64,000 nt of DNA from Flavobacterium endoglycinae (GTDB lineage Bacteria > Bacteroidota > Bacteroidia > Flavobacteriales > Flavobacteriaceae), in NCBI RefSeq assembly GCF_017352115.1, contig NZ_CP071448.1:3942001-4006000 (forward strand), read 5' to 3'. This document shows positions 1 through 8,662 of the stretch, one piece after another (the stretch's first letter is position 1; every line of letters starts with the position of its first letter). A program made the position numbers and the translations under genes. The notes beneath the pieces were generated by a model. That model saw only the letters and a program-made list of their open reading frames with translations, was not told the origin of the DNA and did not search any database.

Positions 1-1773
1 GTTTCCGTAGATTTTAGTGTAAAGATCTTTATAGGTCTCTTTAATAATTTTTCTTTTTAATTTTAAAGTAGGAGTAAGCTGTCCACCATCGATTGACCAA
101 ACATCTGGAGTTAATTCAAAACGTTTAATTTGTTCCCAGTGACCAAATTTTTTATTGATACTTTCTACTTCTTCGTCAATTCTTTTAATGACATCTGGAT
201 TTGAAGCGATTTCAGCGTCAGTACTTCCTAAAGTAACTTTGTGGATTTTAGCCCATTCTTTTACAAACTCAAAATTTGGCTGAATAAAAGCAGCTGGCAT
301 TTTTTCGCCTTCACCAATAACCATAATCTGCTCAATAAAACGAGATTGTTTCATCGCATTTTCAATCATCTGCGGAGCGATATATTTTCCTCCTGATGTT
401 TTGAACATTTCTTTTTTACGGTCGGTGATTTTTAAGAAACCTTCACTGTCAATTTCTCCAATATCTCCCGTATGGAAATAACCGTCTTGTAAAGCTTCAG
501 CTGTTTTTTCAGGATCGTTATAATATCCTAACATTACGTTTGGTCCTTTACAAAGAATTTCTCCATCTTCAGCAATTTTCACTTCAAGATTACGGATTGG
601 TTTTCCAACAGTTCCAATTTTAAAACCTTTATTTCTTTGATCATTTACCGCAATTACAGGAGAAGTTTCTGTTAAACCATAACCTTCCATAACCGGAATT
701 TCTGCTGCAGCAAAAACTCTAGACAAACGAGGCTGTAAAGCGGCACTTCCAGAAACCATTAAATCTAATTTTCCTCCCAAACCTTCTTTCCATTTACTGA
801 AAATTAGTTTGCGGGCAATTTTTAATTGGAACTCATACCAGAAACCGTTTGCTCCGTATGGCTCGTATTTTAAACCTAAATCAATAGCCCAGAAAAACAG
901 CTTTTTCTTGATACCAGTTAATTCGGCTCCTTTGGCATAAATTTTATCGTATACTTTTTCAAGAAGTCTAGGAACAGCTGTAATAACTGTTGGCTGTACT
1001 TCTTTTAAATTGTCGCTGATTTTGTCGATCGATTCTCCAAAATAAACCGAAACACCATAATATTGATAGATGTATAAAATCATTCTTTCAAAGATATGGC
1101 AGATAGGAAGGAAGCTCAATGCAGTACTGTTTCCCGCATCAAATGGAATTCTAGGTGCGCTGTCTAAAACATTCGAAACAATGTTTTGGTGTGAAAGCAT
1201 AACACCTTTAGGCCTTCCTGTAGTTCCAGAAGTATAAATAATCGTTGCCAGATCATTTGTATGAATACTTTCTTTTCTAGCTTCAACTTCATTTTGGTTG
1301 CTTTCGTCTGCTCCCAAATTCAGTAATTCTGACCAGTGTTTACAGCCCGAAATTTCATTAAAAGAATATACCTCTTTTAATGTTGGCACATTCGCTTTGA
1401 TAGCATTTACTTTCTGAAGTACTTCTTCATCAGAAACAAAACAGTAAATACTGCCGCTGTGGTTTAATATATATTCGTAGTCTTCTTCAGCAATTGTTGG
1501 GTAAATAGGAACATTTTGAGCTCCTGTCTGCAAAATTCCAATATCCATTACATTCCATTCCGTGCGGTTGTTGGAAGAGATCAAAGCAATTTTGTCATCT
1601 TTCTGAACCCCCATACGCAATAATGCTCTTGAAATAGCATTAGCTTTTGCAATATATTCCTGGCTAGATGTTTTTTCCCAGACTCCATTTTTTTTTGTTG
1701 CTAAAGCAACTGGAAGGTTGTAAGTTTCTTGTTGATAATAGGGAAAATCAAAAAGTCGAGTGATTGAAATCAT
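1..1773 (-). CDS. Long-chain fatty-acid--CoA ligase (AMP-binding), C-terminus at window edge
   Basis: The minus strand is open from an ATG at 1773 to the first base of the window (591 codons) with no stop inside it. The translation starts MISITRLFDFPYYQQ and carries the adenylate-forming signature YTSGTTGRPKG near residue 180, GYGLTETSP near residue 385, and the HTGDIGEID and DRKKEMFKTSGGK motifs of long-chain acyl-CoA synthetases. It should activate free fatty acids to acyl-CoA through acyl-AMP at the inner membrane. The reading ends at KIYGN, close to the usual family length of about 590-600, so probably only the stop codon or a few residues are missing. It stands alone, 176 bp downstream of the next gene. 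Confidence 0.9.
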   Translation of the reverse strand, partial: MISITRLFDFPYYQQETYNLPVALATKKNGVWEKTSSQEYIAKANAISRALLRMGVQKDDKIALISSNNRTEWNVMDIGILQTGAQNVPIYPTIAEEDYEYILNHSGSIYCFVSDEEVLQKVNAIKANVPTLKEVYSFNEISGCKHWSELLNLGADESNQNEVEARKESIHTNDLATIIYTSGTTGRPKGVMLSHQNIVSNVLDSAPRIPFDAGNSTALSFLPICHIFERMILYIYQYYGVSVYFGESIDKISDNLKEVQPTVITAVPRLLEKVYDKIYAKGAELTGIKKKLFFWAIDLGLKYEPYGANGFWYEFQLKIARKLIFSKWKEGLGGKLDLMVSGSAALQPRLSRVFAAAEIPVMEGYGLTETSPVIAVNDQRNKGFKIGTVGKPIRNLEVKIAEDGEILCKGPNVMLGYYNDPEKTAEALQDGYFHTGDIGEIDSEGFLKITDRKKEMFKTSGGKYIAPQMIENAMKQSRFIEQIMVIGEGEKMPAAFIQPNFEFVKEWAKIHKVTLGSTDAEIASNPDVIKRIDEEVESINKKFGHWEQIKRFELTPDVWSIDGGQLTPTLKLKRKIIKETYKDLYTKIYGN

Positions 1774-1949
1774 GTTTAATATATTGAATTATATTGCAAA
1801 TTAAATAAAAATTGGGAATGATTTTTAGTTTTCTAAAATTAAATAGGAAATTTTATGACAACTATTAAAATTTTACGAAAACGTTTTCTTTTTAGTAGAA
1901 ATTCTTCCAAAAACCAATAAATATTTAATTTGAAGCCTGCTTATGACTG

Positions 1950-2381
1950 TTATTGTACGTTGTAATCTTCGTATTCTTTTACTCTTTCGCCCATTAAAAA
2001 CATTTTTTTCTTAGCAAAATGAATGGAGAATTGAGAGTAAAACCATTCATTGCTGTCATTTGGTCTGTACCAAAATGTATAGGATTTACTATTGAAGCCT
2101 TCTTTGAAAATAGGAGTTCCTTCTTCAGTACATTCAATTCCCCAGTTGATTTTCTGTTTGCTCAAATCATCGGCTTGAATGGAACCTGTTCCATCAGGAT
2201 TTAAAACGGTAATAGGCTGTTTCATGCCAATTGGGGCATAAGTTCCCTGAACAGGATAACCAATAGTTGTAGTGATGTAGCGTTCTTTAGAATTGTGGGT
2301 AATTTGATCTACTTGTACTTGAGAATAGGATTGAAAGGAAATAAAGAATACTGTTGCCGCTAATAATTGTAAAAATTTCAT
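1950..2381 (-). CDS. Secreted protein of unknown function
   Basis: 143 residues. The N-terminus MKFLQLLAATVFFISFQSYS is a clear Sec signal peptide with likely cleavage before QVQVDQ. The mature part is about 120 residues, aromatic-rich and probably all-beta, with no motif I recognise. The C-terminal segment IHFAKKKMFLMGERVKEYEDYN is polar. It lies between the acyl-CoA ligase and the hydrogenase island, 260 bp beyond the last hydrogenase gene, and is probably a single-gene unit unrelated to hydrogen metabolism. The start is an ATG directly before the signal peptide. Confidence 0.7.
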   Translation of the reverse strand: MKFLQLLAATVFFISFQSYSQVQVDQITHNSKERYITTTIGYPVQGTYAPIGMKQPITVLNPDGTGSIQADDLSKQKINWGIECTEEGTPIFKEGFNSKSYTFWYRPNDSNEWFYSQFSIHFAKKKMFLMGERVKEYEDYNVQ

Positions 2382-2642
2382 CTATGTAGGATTAAGTGTT
2401 TTTTGTGACTGAAAAAATCGGTTGGGGCGATTTCTTTCAGCGAATATAATTCAATTTTTCAATAGAATTATAAAGTGCCTTAATATACTAGTAAATTAAA
2501 TTTAGGGTAAGTTAACAGTCTTAAGAAAACGAGTAGAGAAAAAGGTGTTTTTAACATTAAAAACAGGAAAAAGCAAATTAGATTGAACTTAGAAGACTAA
2601 TAATCTACACTTTGACATCTAGTCATTTTTAAAATATGATTT

Positions 2643-3356
2643 TCAAAATAAGTTGCTGTATATAACTTTGAATCCGAATAAAATGCAGATTACAGAAGAA
2701 ATTACGATTAACGAATATTGAAGTTTTTTAGACCCCAAAACATTTTTTGTAAAAGGAATGCTGAAAAGCCCAGCAGCAGCAAACATTCCTAAAATAGAAC
2801 CAATTCCAAAAATTAAAATATATACTAATCCTTCTAATGGTGTTTTCATTTGAGAGATAACCAGTATAACCAAAGATCCGCTGCCTGCCAATCCGTGAAC
2901 TAATCCTACCCAAAATGCCGTTTTATAATTAGCAGTTTCAGAGTGATTATGCGGGAAGATAGCTATAGGGTGAGAATGGGTGTAGGTATGAGCGTGCATA
3001 TGAGTATGGGTAACACCATTGGTATGCGTATGCTGATGGCTGTGGTAATAAGTATGAGAATGTTTTTTCTTGTAAAATAATTTTGCCATACGATAAACTC
3101 CAAGAAAAACAAGCATTATACCGACACCAGCTTCGAGATAACTAAAAATATTTTCGCTAATCGAAATTTTAAAACCAATCATAAATATGCCCACAATAAA
3201 TATGGTTGAAGTATGGCCAACTCCCCAGGATATTCCATCTTTTAAGGCATCTTTGATCTTACTTCTATTGGTAACCAAATTATTTACTGCTAACAAATGA
3301 TCGGCCTCAAAAGCATGTTCTAATCCGGCATAAATTGTAATTAAAAATCCAATCAT
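2643..3356 (-). CDS. NicO/UreH-like nickel permease with His-rich loop, end of hydrogenase operon
   Basis: Polytopic membrane protein with about six hydrophobic helices. Helix 1 carries HAFEADH, which fits the HX4DH nickel/cobalt signature of the NiCoT/RcnA/UreH families. A cytoplasmic-type loop after helix 3 holds about 14 histidines (KKKHSHTYYHSHQHTHT onward), followed by GLVHGLAGSGSL, also typical of NicO/UreH proteins. I start it at the ATG at 3356, four bases after the hypD stop; a longer reading from a GTG at 3392 would overlap hypD and add 12 non-hydrophobic residues. As last gene of the hya-hyp operon it probably supplies Ni2+ for the NiFe centre. Export or cobalt transport cannot be excluded from sequence. 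Confidence 0.8.
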   Translation of the reverse strand: MIGFLITIYAGLEHAFEADHLLAVNNLVTNRSKIKDALKDGISWGVGHTSTIFIVGIFMIGFKISISENIFSYLEAGVGIMLVFLGVYRMAKLFYKKKHSHTYYHSHQHTHTNGVTHTHMHAHTYTHSHPIAIFPHNHSETANYKTAFWVGLVHGLAGSGSLVILVISQMKTPLEGLVYILIFGIGSILGMFAAAGLFSIPFTKNVLGSKKLQYSLIVISSVICILFGFKVIYSNLF

Positions 3357-3360
3357 AGTT

Positions 3361-4437
3361 TTACAAATAGTTGAAATATGCGGCACAAGCACCTTCAGAA
3401 GATACCATTGGCGCGCCTAAGGGATTAGACGGCTTGCATTTTTTTCCAAATTCAGGACACTCATTGGGGCGTTTGTGTCCCGTTAAGATTTGTCCGGCAA
3501 TACAAGATTGGTCTTCTTCTTTGTTTAAAGTTGCTATAGCAAATTTTTGGCTGGCATCATACATTTTATAGTCTTTTCTCATTACAAGTCCACTGTTTTT
3601 AATTGCACCAATGCCTCGCCATTCTTGAGTTCCGATGGTAAAAACAGTATTTACCACTTCTTTTGCTTTTATATTGCCTTCTTCCTTAACTAATCTTGTA
3701 TATTGATTTTCTACTTCATATTTTCCTTTTTCTAGTTGAAGTACGGTATGGTAAATTGCTTGAACCATATCCGTAGGTTCAAATCCTGAAACTACGATTG
3801 GAATTTTGTATTTTTCGGCAATGGGATAATATTCTTCCAATCCAACAATAGTGCATACATGGCCAGCTCCTAAAAAAGCATTTATGGTGCAAAACTCATC
3901 AGATAAAATAGCTTCCATTGCGGGCGGAACCAAAACGTGAGAAACCAGTAAGCTAAAGTTGGCAAGTCCTAATCGTTGGGCATAAATAACGGCCAAAGCA
4001 TTGCTGGGTGCAGTAGTTTCGAAGCCTACAGCAAAAAAAACGACTTCTTTGGACGGATTTTTCACGGCAATATTTACTGCTTCTAAGGGAGAATACAAAA
4101 TACGAAGATCGCCGCCTTCGGCTTTGGCTTGCAATAAACTTTTTGACGACCCAGGAACACGAATCATATCTCCAAACGAACACATTATGACACCTTTTTT
4201 CATTAGCTCAACAGCTTTGTCGATTAATGAAATAGGAGTTACGCAAACAGGACAGCCAGGCCCATGAATCATTCTGATATTTTTTGGCAATAAATCTAAT
4301 AATCCGTTTTTGACCAATGAATGGGTTTGTCCGCCACAAATTTCCATGATATTCCACGGTTTGGTCGTGATTTTATGAATTTCATTTATATAATGATTGA
4401 CCAATTCTGGATTACGATATTCAGACATGTATTTCAT
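3361..4437 (-). CDS. hypD: Hydrogenase maturation factor HypD
   Basis: About 358 residues. HypD is the [4Fe-4S] scaffold that, with HypC, builds the Fe(CN)2CO unit of NiFe hydrogenases. Diagnostic motifs are present: MEICGGQTH near the N-terminus, GPGCPVCVTP (redox cysteines), the AVGFETTAPS block, and the C-terminal cysteine set in DQSCIAGQILTG, NECPEFGKKCKP and EGACAAYF that holds the cluster. The start is taken at the ATG at 4437, one base after the upstream stop (TAAAATG); a TTG three codons earlier is less likely. It is translationally close to the FKBP gene before it and the permease gene after it. Confidence 0.96.
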   Translation of the reverse strand: MKYMSEYRNPELVNHYINEIHKITTKPWNIMEICGGQTHSLVKNGLLDLLPKNIRMIHGPGCPVCVTPISLIDKAVELMKKGVIMCSFGDMIRVPGSSKSLLQAKAEGGDLRILYSPLEAVNIAVKNPSKEVVFFAVGFETTAPSNALAVIYAQRLGLANFSLLVSHVLVPPAMEAILSDEFCTINAFLGAGHVCTIVGLEEYYPIAEKYKIPIVVSGFEPTDMVQAIYHTVLQLEKGKYEVENQYTRLVKEEGNIKAKEVVNTVFTIGTQEWRGIGAIKNSGLVMRKDYKMYDASQKFAIATLNKEEDQSCIAGQILTGHKRPNECPEFGKKCKPSNPLGAPMVSSEGACAAYFNYL

Positions 4438-4438
4438 T

Positions 4439-5065
4439 TTAAACAATATTTACGAGTTCAATAATAAATATCAAAGTAGAGTTGGGCTGAATCATTGGTG
4501 GCGCGCCTATGTGAGAATAAGCCAAGTCATGCGGAATATATATTTTCCAGCGAGAGCCTTCGGGCATTAATTGCAGTGCTTCCTGCCAGCCTTTTAAAGT
4601 TTGTGCAACCTGCATTTTTTGGGGTCCAGTTTCTTTTGTAGAATCAAAAACACTTTTATTAAGCAGAGAACCTTCGTATACAACATTTACGGTATCTGTA
4701 ATTTTAGGCAACTTCCCGTTTCCTTCTACCAAAACTTCGTATTGCAAACCAGAAGGAAGTGTTACAATGCCTTCTTTTTCAGCATTTTTTTCTAAAAAAG
4801 CTCTTCCAATTTCGGCATTTTTTACTTTTAGTTCTTCCTGCAAAAGAGCAACGTAATTATTGAAGATTTCGATTGAACGTTTAGGAGAAATTTTTTCAGA
4901 AGTCTTTTCGAAAACAGACTTCATACCATCTGTAAAATCTTCGTACATTATTTCTTCAAATCCAATATCTTTTAAGCTTAATGCCATAACAACACCAGCA
5001 GAATAAGAGATTTTGTCTTTTTCTTCTGTTTTTCCTATATGTCCTAATAATTCAAGAATGTCCAT
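4439..5065 (-). CDS. FKBP-type peptidyl-prolyl isomerase embedded in the hyp operon
   Basis: 208 residues, ATG start three bases after the hypF stop. The N-terminal half (about 1-100) is a helical segment with SYSAGVVMALSLKDIG, like the dimerisation region of FklB/FkpA/Mip-type FKBPs. The C-terminal half (about 105-208) is an FKBP domain with LPSGLQYEVLVEG, VNVVYEGSL, VFDSTKETG, LKGWQEALQLMPEGSRWKIY and HDLAYS. No signal peptide or lipobox is visible, so it is predicted cytoplasmic, unlike many Mip-type relatives. The position between hypF and hypD implies a role in hydrogenase folding or maturation, as E. coli SlyD (another FKBP) helps nickel insertion; unlike SlyD it has no His/Cys-rich tail. 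Function in maturation is inference. Confidence 0.88.
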   Translation of the reverse strand: MDILELLGHIGKTEEKDKISYSAGVVMALSLKDIGFEEIMYEDFTDGMKSVFEKTSEKISPKRSIEIFNNYVALLQEELKVKNAEIGRAFLEKNAEKEGIVTLPSGLQYEVLVEGNGKLPKITDTVNVVYEGSLLNKSVFDSTKETGPQKMQVAQTLKGWQEALQLMPEGSRWKIYIPHDLAYSHIGAPPMIQPNSTLIFIIELVNIV

Positions 5066-5068
5066 AAA

Positions 5069-7345
5069 TTATTTTTTAAAATGTAAATAATGATTAAGCT
5101 GACCAAACGAAATGTTTTCATCGTTGGGCGAAAGCATTTTATGAAAATGTAATTTGTATTTTGTTTGCAAATGATCTTTTATGAGATCGATAAGAACGGC
5201 ATTCTGAAAAACGCCACCGCTAAAAGCGATTTCTTTTGATTTGGAAAAAAAGGCAATCTTCTCAACGCATTTTACCAATGTGTAATGAAAATTTAAAGCA
5301 GCAATTTCTAGATTGGTATTGCTTTTTACTGCTTTGACCAGATTTAATAAAAGTTTTTTTGTCGGAATCGTATTGGTTATTTTTTCGTTTTGCAAATAGT
5401 CTTTCAATTTTACATTAGAGCTGTTGTAAGCTTTTTGAGCAAGATTTTCTAAATACATACCTGCTTCGCCTTCAAATAAAATAGGACTTTTAAACCCTAG
5501 TGTAAAGGCTGCCGCATCAATCAATCGTCCCACAGAAGAAGTTCTGATCGAACTGTCTTTAATATACTTGGAGTAAATTTTGATTTCGTTTTTGTCGCAG
5601 TATTGCTGAAAATATTTGTGATTCCTACTAATTGAAACTGCAGCGATTTTAGGATTTTTAGACATTTGATCGCCTAAAATCCATTTAAAATACTCTAAAT
5701 GTCCAAGCCTTTCTATTGGTTTATTAATGCTGTATGCAAAAAATTCTCCACCCCAAATCTCTGTTTCATTGCCAAAACCCATTCCGTCCCAAATAACACC
5801 TAAGATTTTTGATTTTTTCCATAATTTCTTTTCACTTAAAATGGCCGCAAAATGCGCTTCATGATGCTGAATTTTAAAGGCCTTTACTGTATTATTCTGG
5901 GTGGTGAAATCAATAATTTTTTTGGCGTTTTCGTAATCGGGATGACTGTCATAAATAATGGTTTCGGGAATGAACCCGAAAAAATCCTGATAACGGCTTA
6001 TTTTTTTATCAAATCGGTTATAAGTATCGTAATTGGATAAATCGCCAATATATTCGCTCGTGTAAATTTGTTCGTTTGGTGCAATAGTGATCGTATTTTT
6101 TAAATCGGCACCTAAACAAAGCAAGTGATCCGCTTTGGGAGCAGAAAAAGATAAATCAAGATTTGGCGCAAATCCTCTTGCGCGACGCAGTATAATTTTT
6201 TGTTTGTGCTTTCTTGAAAATTTAATGACAGAATCATCCTGCGAATGTTGAATGTCTAAATTATGATGCAGATAAAAATCAGCCACAAAGCGTAACGTTT
6301 CCATTACTTCATCTTGATCTGTACATATGGTTGATCCGTTAAAATTGCCGCTGGTTGCTACAAGCGGTTTTTGGAACAGATTTGAAATTAAATGCAAAAT
6401 ACCTGAATTGGGCAGCATGGCACCAATTGAATTCAGGCTTGGTGCGATTTGCTGTACCGCCAGATTGGCTTGATTTTTTAAAGGTAAAATGACAATTGGC
6501 GCTTGAACAGAGCTGATTGCTTTTTTTTCTGTTTTGTTGCAGAATAAAAAATTGTCAATTTGATCCAAATCTGTAAATAAGACTGCAAATGGTTTTGTGA
6601 GACGTTTTTTTCTGTTTCGCAATTCCTGAACAGCTTCTGGATTTGTTGCATCACATAAAAGCAGATAACCGCTGGTGTTTTTTACCGCAACTATTTTTCC
6701 GTTGTTTAGTTTCTCCGAAAGTGCTTCGAAGATTTCCCTGTTTGTTCCGGAAATAACTGCTCCTGAGTTATCTGTAAGTAAAATTTTTACTCCGCAATCC
6801 GTACATGAATTGGTTTGAGAATGAAAGCGTATATCTTTTGGATTATGATATTCTTCAAGACAATTTTCGCACATTTCAAATTCTTTTAAACTTGTATTTT
6901 CTCTTTCAAAAGGAAATTTGTGTGCAATTGCATATCGAGGTCCGCATGAAGTACAGCTTATAAAAGGATAGTAATAGCGATTGTTTTCGGGATCGAGAAC
7001 TTCTTCTTTGCAATTTTTACATATCGCAAAATCAGCAGTAAGCTGCGAATTGATAGAAATGTTTTTGTCGGTGGGTTTTATAATAAAATCATGATACTCT
7101 TCCTCAATTAAAATTTCCGAAATTTTGATATTGCTTATTTGGGCATTTTTAGGATGTTTCTTTTTAACCTCTTTATAAAAATCAGCTATAATTTCCTTTT
7201 TGTTCTGTGCTATTATAATTACTCCAGATTCAGTATTGGAAACATAACCCTTTAAATCGTAGTTAAGAGCTAAATTGTATATAAAAGGTCTAAAACCAAC
7301 GCCTTGCACAACGCCAAAAATTGTTATTTGAAATGTTGGAATCAA
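5069..7345 (-). CDS. hypF: Carbamoyltransferase HypF, TTG start
   Basis: 758 residues, the normal HypF size. Domains in order: acylphosphatase-like (GVVQGVGFRPFIYN, residues 11-24), two zinc fingers of CxxC-type between about 105 and 190 (CKNCKEE, CTSCGPRY, CENCLEEY, CTDCG), a YrdC-like domain (about 195-380), and a Kae1-like domain with QHHEAHFAAIL and the terminal GGVFQNAVL block. HypF makes the thiocarboxamide on the HypE C-terminal cysteine from carbamoyl phosphate and ATP. No in-frame ATG exists at the 5' end; an in-frame stop lies 8 codons upstream, and TTG at 7345 directly precedes the conserved acylphosphatase start, so TTG is the best start. It follows hyaD by 11 bases. Confidence 0.96.
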   Translation of the reverse strand: MIPTFQITIFGVVQGVGFRPFIYNLALNYDLKGYVSNTESGVIIIAQNKKEIIADFYKEVKKKHPKNAQISNIKISEILIEEEYHDFIIKPTDKNISINSQLTADFAICKNCKEEVLDPENNRYYYPFISCTSCGPRYAIAHKFPFERENTSLKEFEMCENCLEEYHNPKDIRFHSQTNSCTDCGVKILLTDNSGAVISGTNREIFEALSEKLNNGKIVAVKNTSGYLLLCDATNPEAVQELRNRKKRLTKPFAVLFTDLDQIDNFLFCNKTEKKAISSVQAPIVILPLKNQANLAVQQIAPSLNSIGAMLPNSGILHLISNLFQKPLVATSGNFNGSTICTDQDEVMETLRFVADFYLHHNLDIQHSQDDSVIKFSRKHKQKIILRRARGFAPNLDLSFSAPKADHLLCLGADLKNTITIAPNEQIYTSEYIGDLSNYDTYNRFDKKISRYQDFFGFIPETIIYDSHPDYENAKKIIDFTTQNNTVKAFKIQHHEAHFAAILSEKKLWKKSKILGVIWDGMGFGNETEIWGGEFFAYSINKPIERLGHLEYFKWILGDQMSKNPKIAAVSISRNHKYFQQYCDKNEIKIYSKYIKDSSIRTSSVGRLIDAAAFTLGFKSPILFEGEAGMYLENLAQKAYNSSNVKLKDYLQNEKITNTIPTKKLLLNLVKAVKSNTNLEIAALNFHYTLVKCVEKIAFFSKSKEIAFSGGVFQNAVLIDLIKDHLQTKYKLHFHKMLSPNDENISFGQLNHYLHFKK

Positions 7346-7356
7346 GAAAAAAGGAA

Positions 7357-7866
7357 TTATATATTTTTAAAATTTTCAATCTGAGAAATGATTTTTGCGG
7401 TGACTTTTTGTATCGCTTCGTCTACTTTTGGCGAAAGATTGAGTGACATTGGCTCCATTTTTAATATTGTAATGGTGTACAGATAGATTTCGGGCATGGC
7501 GTTGAGCATCGACAAAATATCTACCATGTCTTTAAGTCCAAAATTATGGCCGCTTAATGATGGAGGAAAATCTTGCGTAAAACGCGGTTTTAAAAGTGTA
7601 ATTGTTCCTTCTGGTTTGCCATCCATAGTAGCATCTACAATAATTACTTTTTTATGATTTTCGATATACGGAATTAAAGTAAAACCGCCAGTTCCTCCAT
7701 CAATAAAGGTAATATTTTCAGGAAATTGAGTTTTGTCGATTCTATTTATAAAATGTACGCCAACACCTTCGTCGCCCATTAAATAATTGCCAATTCCGAG
7801 CACTAAAATTTCATTTCCGTCGGTATGAAACTCATCTGTTTTTTTCGCAATAATTTCTTCTTGCAT
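7357..7866 (-). CDS. hyaD: Hydrogenase maturation endopeptidase (HyaD/HupD family)
   Basis: 169 residues. The family motif GIGNYLMGDEGVGV lies at 24-37, followed by IDGGTGG and the SGHNFG block. By comparison with E. coli HybD the nickel-sensing residues correspond to Glu33, Asp78 (in VIIVDAT) and His107, all present. The enzyme checks nickel insertion and then removes the C-terminal extension of the large subunit. About 17 residues before the core fold are extra relative to HybD. It sits between the cytochrome b gene and hypF in the same leftward operon, so protease and substrate are co-transcribed. Confidence 0.95.
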   Translation of the reverse strand: MQEEIIAKKTDEFHTDGNEILVLGIGNYLMGDEGVGVHFINRIDKTQFPENITFIDGGTGGFTLIPYIENHKKVIIVDATMDGKPEGTITLLKPRFTQDFPPSLSGHNFGLKDMVDILSMLNAMPEIYLYTITILKMEPMSLNLSPKVDEAIQKVTAKIISQIENFKNI

Positions 7867-7904
7867 ATCATTTTATTTTCGAAACCTATTAAACAATTTA
7901 CGTG

Positions 7905-8645
7905 CTATTGCTGCTGCGCTATTTGATCCTGTTTCTCGAGATTATCGTCTTTTTTAATTCTTTCTGTTCGTACAAACTTATAACCGCTTACCATGGCCGA
8001 TGTTTCGCCTAATCCTTCCAGCCAATCATGAAAGAAGACCAAGTAAATGTGAACAATGGCAAACAAAATAAAAGTCCAAGTGGTAAAATGATGAATCGTT
8101 CTAACATTAAAATCACCTCCAACAAAATTGGTTACCCAAGCAAACATTTTAGGAAAAAACCATGTTGAAGTAGGAGCATACATCGCAAATCCTGTAGCAA
8201 TCATGATAAGTGCCATAAAAAACATTATTAAATAAGAAGCTGCTGCCACACTATTGTGACCAACAGCACCTGTTGGTGAACCATTTGTATTTTCGTTTTG
8301 TAGAAAAATATCATATTTAATAACATGCCACATTCGTTTGAAACCTTCCTTTTTGAAAGGAAAAAACACGCGCCAGTTAGCATATTTATTTCCTTTGAAA
8401 GCAAAATAAACTCTCAAAATCATCACTGCTGTTAACAAATAAGCACACCCAAAATGGATTTCTCGAATGTATCCAAACCAAAACTGATTTGTTGCTTCTT
8501 TTGTCGAAATGATGCCAGGCGGATGGCCAATCATAAAACCTGTTGCAACCAGTCCTGTAATAGCCCAAGCATTAACCCAATGAAAAATGCGTATTGGCAG
8601 CTGCCATATATAAGCTCTTTTATAATCGTTAGTTTTTGTTGGCAT
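7905..8645 (-). CDS. hyaC: NiFe-hydrogenase b-type cytochrome subunit
   Basis: About 246 residues from the ATG at 8645 (a TTG three codons upstream is possible). Family motifs are LPIRIFHWVNAW in helix 1, REIHFGCAYLL, GHNSVAAASYLI and RTIHHFTTWTFILFAIVHIYL; the histidines in these helices are the expected ligands of two haem b groups. Four hydrophobic helices are visible. The cytochrome anchors the HyaAB dimer on the periplasmic face of the inner membrane and passes electrons to quinone, here most likely menaquinone. A long polar C-terminal tail rich in Lys/Asp/Gln is a small lineage feature. It follows hyaB by 17 bases. Confidence 0.95.
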   Translation of the reverse strand: MPTKTNDYKRAYIWQLPIRIFHWVNAWAITGLVATGFMIGHPPGIISTKEATNQFWFGYIREIHFGCAYLLTAVMILRVYFAFKGNKYANWRVFFPFKKEGFKRMWHVIKYDIFLQNENTNGSPTGAVGHNSVAAASYLIMFFMALIMIATGFAMYAPTSTWFFPKMFAWVTNFVGGDFNVRTIHHFTTWTFILFAIVHIYLVFFHDWLEGLGETSAMVSGYKFVRTERIKKDDNLEKQDQIAQQQ

Positions 8646-8662
8646 GTTGTACAATGTTTAAA

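Noticed and set aside
3371..3571. Plus-strand open frame within hypD
   Set aside because: Shadow of the conserved HypD C-terminus; no sign of independent coding.
4439..5065. SlyD itself
   Set aside because: The FKBP domain is at the C-terminus after a helical N-terminal part, without the inserted IF domain and His-rich tail of SlyD; the FklB/Mip type fits better.
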